This document shows positions 13,740 through 15,101 of a stretch of 15,101 nucleotides of DNA, one piece after another. The notes under the pieces were generated by a model. It was not told where the DNA came from and made no database searches. It worked only from the letters and a program-made list of their open reading frames with translations. Position 1 is the first letter of the stretch; each line of letters starts with the position of its first letter. A program made the translations under genes and the position numbers. Source of the DNA: an uncultured Treponema sp. (GTDB lineage Bacteria > Spirochaetota > Spirochaetia > Treponematales > Treponemataceae). The stretch lies in NCBI GenBank assembly GCA_937893155.1, contig CALBGU010000041.1, positions 1 through 15,101 on the forward strand, written 5' to 3'.

Positions 13740-14969
13740 TTATTCTGCGGTAAGTGTTATAGTTCCATCAGAACATTTGACTGTGATGCCGTCATAGTTA
13801 GCATCTTCGTCGCTTGCATCGTCAGAAATAGAGTACCAGTTGCTACCTTTAGCGATAGCGTCCCATTGCGCTTTAGTGCCACCGTAATTTATCGTTTTCA
13901 AATAATAGTTGTCGTCGAATGCTTTACTCTCGATAGTGGTAACTGCTGCAGGAATAGTTAATTCTATGATGTCAGCACCTTTGAATGCACTGTAAGGAAT
14001 CGTCGTAATTCCCTGTCCGATAACAACGCTATCGAGATATGCTTCTTCAAATACCGAGCTTCCCAGACTTGTAACGCTGTCGGGAATAACTAAATCGGCT
14101 GGTTTAATTCTCTTGCAATACTTAAAAGCATTGTTTCCGATTGTCGTTAAACTGCTCGGAAGTTCTCCAATATTGATGAGAGGGTCGTCGTAAAATGCGT
14201 TTTTGTCAATCGTTTTTAGATTGGAAGGCAATGTTGCGTGTGTGAGCGAAAAGCAATAGCGCAGGGAATTTCTGCCGAGTGTTTGGAGTGTTGACGGGAA
14301 CACGATGGTTTTGAGATTTTTATTGTTGCGGATTGCATTCCTACCAATACTCACTAAGCCTTCTGGAAGTGTGAGCGACAATAGCGAGTCTATTCCAGAA
14401 AGTCGTGATGCGTTGTCGTCGTCGTCAATATCGCCGAGTACTGTTAATCCTGTTGTCTCACTCAAATCGAGATTGATGAAAATCGTTGCGTCCGTTCCGT
14501 CGTTTGTAAGGCTGCGAAGTGCTGCCCTCAATGCAATAATTGTGTCGCTTGTGATTGCGCCAGTGAGCTTTACGGTGTAAGTTCCTGCTTCTGTAATTGC
14601 CTGTATTGCGCTTGCGGCAGTATCTGCTGTTACGGAGATTTCTGCCGTCCACTTTGCGATAAGCGCGACATCTGTCGTAACTTTGTAGCTACCAGCTTCT
14701 GCTTTTGCAGAGCCGTCGTACCAACCGCCGAACGTGTAGCCGCTTACGCTCAGTTCTGGCAATTGCGACGCTGTCAAAACAGTATTTTCTTCAACCGAGA
14801 TTTTCGCTGGCGTTTCTCCGTATTCGGATACATAAATAACAGAATATGTTACCATATCGTCATCGTCATCATCGCCGCCGTTGTTGCAAGACGCAAATGC
14901 AAATACACCCAATGCCAATAGAAGCGCAAAGCCCCCTTTTAGAAAAAACTTCTTTGAAGATAAAGTCAT
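13740..14969 (-). CDS. Surface lipoprotein with InlB-type repeat and BspA-like leucine-rich repeats
   Basis: The start is ATG 14969, with GGGAGG 7 bases upstream; a TTG five codons earlier would swallow the ribosome site. The 409-residue product has a lipoprotein signal peptide: KK near the start, a hydrophobic core, and lipobox FASC with Cys28. An Asp-run follows (GGDDDDDD). Residues about 40-109 form one Listeria-Bacteroides (InlB B-type) repeat with the hallmark YTFGGWYDG. Residues about 195-360 hold BspA-like LRR_5 repeats, with units such as LPEGLVSIGRNAI, FPSTLQTLGRNSL, LPSNLKTIDKNAF and IPAAVTTIESKAF. Treponemes and other host-associated bacteria display many such proteins, some of which bind host surfaces or other bacteria; that role is inferred. 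It is probably monocistronic. Confidence 0.9.
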   Translation of the reverse strand: MTLSSKKFFLKGGFALLLALGVFAFASCNNGGDDDDDDMVTYSVIYVSEYGETPAKISVEENTVLTASQLPELSVSGYTFGGWYDGSAKAEAGSYKVTTDVALIAKWTAEISVTADTAASAIQAITEAGTYTVKLTGAITSDTIIALRAALRSLTNDGTDATIFINLDLSETTGLTVLGDIDDDDNASRLSGIDSLLSLTLPEGLVSIGRNAIRNNKNLKTIVFPSTLQTLGRNSLRYCFSLTHATLPSNLKTIDKNAFYDDPLINIGELPSSLTTIGNNAFKYCKRIKPADLVIPDSVTSLGSSVFEEAYLDSVVIGQGITTIPYSAFKGADIIELTIPAAVTTIESKAFDDNYYLKTINYGGTKAQWDAIAKGSNWYSISDDASDEDANYDGITVKCSDGTITLTAE

Positions 14970-15070
14970 AAAATGTCCTCCCAAAAACGTCCGCTAAAAC
15001 TGTCAATTTTAAACGAACGTTTTTTTCTGACACATTTTTTTTTTGCGAAATTGCGTTAATATAAAGACAT

Positions 15071-15088
15071 ACACTTTGTAGAAAGTGT
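15071..15088. repeat. Inverted repeat upstream of the LRR lipoprotein gene
   Basis: ACACTTT, spacer GTAG, AAAGTGT: a perfect 7-bp dyad about 100 bases before the lipoprotein start codon. It could be a regulator operator, or a hairpin ending a gene beyond the window edge, since TTTTTAAT follows on the plus strand. The window ends too soon to tell. Confidence 0.4.
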
Positions 15089-15101
15089 CATTTTTAATCG
15101 T

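Noticed and set aside
14978..15006. TTGACA box upstream of the LRR lipoprotein gene as a promoter
   Set aside because: No acceptable -10 hexamer at 16-18 bases; the position would overlap the ribosome site.

Overview
The window looks like chromosomal DNA of a spirochaete, most likely a Treponema-like anaerobe. That is an inference from gene content: a class III adenylate cyclase with a dCache sensor and a TPR-like tail, a BspA-type leucine-rich-repeat lipoprotein, an Rpn-type nuclease tail, and a complete SUF iron-sulfur operon. No rRNA, tRNA, insertion sequence or CRISPR array was seen.

Left part (1-2240): the 3' end of an Rpn-like (PD-(D/E)XK transposase family) gene; a possible frameshifted remnant on the minus strand; a 41-residue very basic protein with its own promoter, ribosome site and terminator; a DEDDh-type exonuclease with an unusual Cys-containing N-terminal region; and an 84-residue unknown protein on the minus strand.

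Centre (2403-7505, plus strand): the most interesting unit. A periplasmic amino-acid-type binding protein (with a +1 frameshift just after its signal peptide) precedes a 1177-residue protein that joins a complete dicarboxylate/amino-acid symporter (SDF fold) to a dCache sensor, HAMP and a class III adenylate cyclase. An aspartate/glutamate-type racemase follows and overlaps the fusion gene. Together they look like an amino-acid or dicarboxylate sensing, uptake and conversion module that would report to cAMP. The symporter half has lost several signature ion/substrate residues, so it may be a sensor ('transceptor') rather than a normal transporter.

Right-centre (7542-12757, minus strand): sufC-sufB-sufD-sufS-sufU, tightly packed with stop/start overlaps, with a good promoter before sufC and a terminator after sufU. 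Catalytic residues are intact. Only the sufS-sufU gap is loose, and it holds a striking array of CTGTAC boxes at 11/12-bp spacing.

Right end (12926-14969, minus strand): a two-gene HEPN-like/MNT nucleotidyltransferase pair in which the expected HEPN His is Tyr, then a lipoprotein with one InlB-type repeat and BspA-like leucine-rich repeats. No gene-free stretch exceeds 300 bases.
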